DNA of 64,000 nt from Anaerolineales bacterium. Lineage in GTDB: Bacteria; Chloroflexota; Anaerolineae; Anaerolineales; Villigracilaceae. Where the stretch lies: positions 2,730,714 to 2,794,713 of the forward strand of contig CP129480.1 in NCBI GenBank assembly GCA_030583885.1, read 5' to 3'. The notes beneath the pieces are model-generated. The model did no database searches. It was not told where the DNA came from and was given only the letters and a program-made list of their open reading frames with translations. Shown here piece by piece: positions 61,554-64,000 of this stretch (positions within the stretch are counted from its first letter, which is position 1; every line of letters starts with the position of its first letter). The position numbers were made by a program, and so were the translations under genes.

Positions 61554-62948
61554 CTACGGAAAGTACTGGTTCAGCAACCGATTCGCCGTCCCGCCATGCT
61601 CACCACCCGCATCCGCATCACGGACATAGGTCAACTGGTTGAACGCAGCAGCGCGGCTTCCCTGCGCAAGATGTGTCATCGCAAGGTGGATATAGGCGGG
61701 GAAATGACCGGGGAAACGTGTGATCACATCAGCCAAAACCTGTTCGGCATTTGCATACCTGCCGGAAGACAGATAAGACCAGCCTAACGCATCCAACACA
61801 AACGGATCATCGGGAGCAAGCCGAACTGCCTGCTGCGCGGCGGGCAAACCAACATCCTCAACCCGGATCCCATTCTCCGCACAAAAAACCGCAAGCAAAC
61901 GCCAGTAGGTCGCTTCATTCGGCGCCAGGTCTGCGGCGCGCTGATACGCCGCCAATGCCGCTGCAAGATCGCCGATCTGGAAATAAGCATCACCGCTGGC
62001 CGCCTGCCACGCAGGGTTTGCCGGCTCATATCGTGCAGCCAGCAAATATTCCGCGAGCATCTGCGAATATTTTTCCTGCCGATTCCAATACAAGCCGCGC
62101 AACGCACGGACAACAACGGATTCCCGCCCCAGGGACAGTGCGTGATCGAGTTCCGCGCTTCCATCCCGACCCATCTGTTGTTTCGCCTCTCCCAGCCAGG
62201 CCCATGCCTCGGCATTTTCAGGGTCAAGCGTAATGGCTTTCTCAAACGCCGCAATGGACAGATCCCATTCATGCACAAGACCGAGCGCGCGCCCAATCGC
62301 CACCATGTTTTGCGAGGCGTCAGGTTGGACGCTGGATAAATTCAAGGCGGCACGCAATGTTTGCACTGCGGAATCAGTTTCAGGGTCCAGAGAGGAGGCG
62401 GTCATTAATTCAAAAAGCGCCTGCTGCGGCTCGAGGACCGCCAGCAAAAGTCCGAGCCGATAATGGGGATAGGCGTCGCTGATATCCAATCGAATCTGAT
62501 TCTTCAGTGCACCAACCTCGGATGCCCAATCCCCTTGTTCGCGGTAAATATAGGCAAGCCCTGCATATAAAGCCCGTGAATCATGGAACTGCAAGCCCTG
62601 CTGGTAGGTGCGGAGTGCAGATGCAAGATCGCCAGAGTTGAGATAGGAATGCCCCAATGCAGCCCAGCCCTGCTCGGAAAGCCCGGGGGGATGGCTCAGA
62701 AAGATAATGGCATCAGAAAAGTTTCCACTCGCAAAGGCGGCAATCCCCGCCTTCTCCCAAAGGTCATTACGCCAGGGCATAAGGCGGGCGGCCTGTTGAA
62801 AATGCCCGGCTGCACCTGCATAATTCTTTGCAGCATGATCCGCTTCGCCGCGCCTGGCCGCCGAATAACCTGTGAGAACAACCGGCAAATATATCGCGGC
62901 AAGTAAAATGGCTGCCAGCAGAGGATGGAGCATTATTTTTCTGGACAT
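61554..62948 (-). CDS. TPR-repeat membrane protein
   Basis: The 464-residue product has one N-terminal transmembrane helix (about 8-29) and tetratricopeptide repeats through most of the rest. The repeat signature is W-LG/A-x3-Y-AxA (for example DSALYAGLAYIYREQGDWASEVGALKNQIRL and AEAWAWLGEAKQQMGRDGSAELDHALSL). It is a scaffold of unknown partner. Its TATAAT lies 10 nt before the start. Confidence 0.85.
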   Translation of the reverse strand: MSRKIMLHPLLAAILLAAIYLPVVLTGYSAARRGEADHAAKNYAGAAGHFQQAARLMPWRNDLWEKAGIAAFASGNFSDAIIFLSHPPGLSEQGWAALGHSYLNSGDLASALRTYQQGLQFHDSRALYAGLAYIYREQGDWASEVGALKNQIRLDISDAYPHYRLGLLLAVLEPQQALFELMTASSLDPETDSAVQTLRAALNLSSVQPDASQNMVAIGRALGLVHEWDLSIAAFEKAITLDPENAEAWAWLGEAKQQMGRDGSAELDHALSLGRESVVVRALRGLYWNRQEKYSQMLAEYLLAARYEPANPAWQAASGDAYFQIGDLAAALAAYQRAADLAPNEATYWRLLAVFCAENGIRVEDVGLPAAQQAVRLAPDDPFVLDALGWSYLSSGRYANAEQVLADVITRFPGHFPAYIHLAMTHLAQGSRAAAFNQLTYVRDADAGGEHGGTANRLLNQYFP

Positions 62949-62958
62949 CGTAATGATA

Positions 62959-63003
62959 ATTATACGTTGGATGCACCAATTTTTTTTGAACTGGCAGTAT
63001 AAT
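62959..63003. promoter_or_regulatory. Divergent -10 boxes for the TPR gene and the right-edge sensor gene
   Basis: Minus-strand TATAAT at 62959-62964 ends 10 nt before the TPR start. Plus-strand TATAAT at 62998-63003 ends 9 nt before the ATG at 63013. Both predict leaderless messages. Confidence 0.55.
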
Positions 63004-63012
63004 CATGGTGGC

Positions 63013-64000
63013 ATGAGCGCATTTGTCGGTTTAATCCTGACACAACTAACCGTCCCGCCCGGGGACCTGATTTATTACATTGTGCTGGTATTCGCTGTCG
63101 CCAGCGCGCTTCAATCCGCATTTAATCACTGGCGGATGACCGAGTTCCCCCAGGCACGGCGCGCTTTTTGGGGACTTGGCATTTTGCTTGTTGCACAAAT
63201 CGTCATGTTCCTGTTCAGCGGACTTGGCTGGCAGCAAATCATTGACCCGAAAACGATCCTGCCTCCGATGGACCGCGCCTTCATTATGTTCGGCATTATC
63301 TGGATCACATGGCTGTACGCCTTTCCGGAACCAAACCGCGCTGCGGATGCGATGGCAACGTTATTAAGCATATTCATTGTGACGGCATTGGGGTTAAGCC
63401 TGCTGACCTGGCAACCGCAAATTGCATTTCTCAGTTACAACCAGACTCTTGATGATTGGTTCTGGCAGATCGGGTCCTTGTTCCTGACACTCGTTGGAAT
63501 CAGCATCCTGTTCATCCGCAGGCCGGATGGGATGTGGTATGGAATTACCTTGCTCTTTCTCGGTTTCCTTGGACATGCGGGTCATCTGCTCCTTCAAACA
63601 GACGGAAATTACTCCGGCATTACGCGCCTCGCCTACATGGCAGCCTACCCAATATTGCTGACGTTACCCCAGCGCTTTGCCCTTCCCTCCATGCCCGCTA
63701 CCTCTTCGAAACCGACGACACTAAAGCAATCCTCGGCGTATCCGGAACGCAGACGTTACAGCACCGACCCAAAGACGTTTCATGCCATGCTTGCACTCGC
63801 GGCGGAGTCAAACCCCACCAAGGTGAGTCAGGCCATTACGCGTGCGATTTCACAAACCATGCTCTCCGATCTGTGCTTCATGATCTATTTAACGGACAAC
63901 AATAATCAAATGGTCATCGCAGGAGGGTATGATCTGATCCGTGAAGATAACCTGGAGGGCGGTGCACTAAACAAGGGTTCGATCCCCATGCTTGCAAATG
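63013..64000 (+). CDS. Membrane sensor protein with GAF-like region, N-terminal part (runs off window)
   Basis: The frame stays open to the end of the window (329 residues visible). About seven hydrophobic helices occupy residues 5-220 (for example LIYYIVLVFAVASAL and FWGLGILLVAQIVMFL). A charged linker follows, then the start of a soluble domain (TFHAMLALAAESNPTKVSQAITRAISQTMLSDLCFMIYLTDNNNQMVIAGGY) that fits a GAF domain. The pattern suggests a 7TM sensor histidine kinase or similar, but the output domain is outside. Confidence 0.7.
   Translation, partial: MSAFVGLILTQLTVPPGDLIYYIVLVFAVASALQSAFNHWRMTEFPQARRAFWGLGILLVAQIVMFLFSGLGWQQIIDPKTILPPMDRAFIMFGIIWITWLYAFPEPNRAADAMATLLSIFIVTALGLSLLTWQPQIAFLSYNQTLDDWFWQIGSLFLTLVGISILFIRRPDGMWYGITLLFLGFLGHAGHLLLQTDGNYSGITRLAYMAAYPILLTLPQRFALPSMPATSSKPTTLKQSSAYPERRRYSTDPKTFHAMLALAAESNPTKVSQAITRAISQTMLSDLCFMIYLTDNNNQMVIAGGYDLIREDNLEGGALNKGSIPMLAN

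Overview
The window looks like a piece of a Chloroflexota chromosome, most likely class Anaerolineae. The inference rests on moderately GC-rich genes carrying AT-rich accessory DNA, a giant SdrD-type/DUF11 surface protein ending in its own sortase domain, several Ser/Thr kinases, a VKOR-type thiol oxidase, and -10 boxes lying only 6-13 nt before start codons. No rRNA, tRNA or CRISPR array was recognised.

Left block (1-10.8 kb): an aapJQMP-type polar amino-acid ABC transporter (minus strand), a YbaK-type deacylase, a cyclic-nucleotide-binding protein, a long RelA/SpoT enzyme, moeA, a VKOR protein and a frameshifted DUF1540-like gene.

Accessory island (about 10.9-21.4 kb): an IS630 with two ORFs in different frames, an IS91-like element with its own tyrosine recombinase, then a run of integron-type gene cassettes without an integron integrase (a CALIN). 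Three cassettes carry a DUF2281/PemK-type toxin-antitoxin pair, a propeller-like lipoprotein, and a glycine-zipper miniprotein plus membrane-anchored glutaredoxin-like protein. Each begins with bases that are the reverse complement of its own 3' attC core, the expected signature of integron cassettes. One attC-like site is split by two insertion sequences. An IS110 element sits in its left arm and an IS1182 element sits exactly at the GTT recombination point. The IS110 5' non-coding region folds by eye into a two-loop bridge RNA. Its donor loop matches the element's own ends and its target loop matches the attC arm where the element sits.

Right block (21.6-64 kb): mostly housekeeping genes. 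They include a methyltransferase/GNAT cluster, a kinase-tpiA-M50 operon, gap-pgk, yvcK divergent from a ROK kinase, and a class III aminotransferase. After the 2963-residue sortase-fused surface protein come a histidine kinase, oligoendopeptidase F, a CpXC protein and an FHA/winged-helix-PNPOx-PIG-L operon divergent from a Ser/Thr kinase. Next are a TtuA/TtuB-like tRNA thiolation pair, a GT4 glycosyltransferase with yraN, a GH25-SH3x5-NAGPA protein, a PadR/HAAS pair, and an operon of TPR protein, lipoprotein, mtaB and folD. A membrane/GAF sensor gene runs off the right edge.

The strongest points for follow-up are the IS110 bridge RNA with its attC target, the integrase-less cassette array with nested insertions, the LPATG-sortase cis fusion, and several apparent frameshifts or odd starts (DUF1540 gene, IS1182 transposase, PIG-L gene with an AUA start position).
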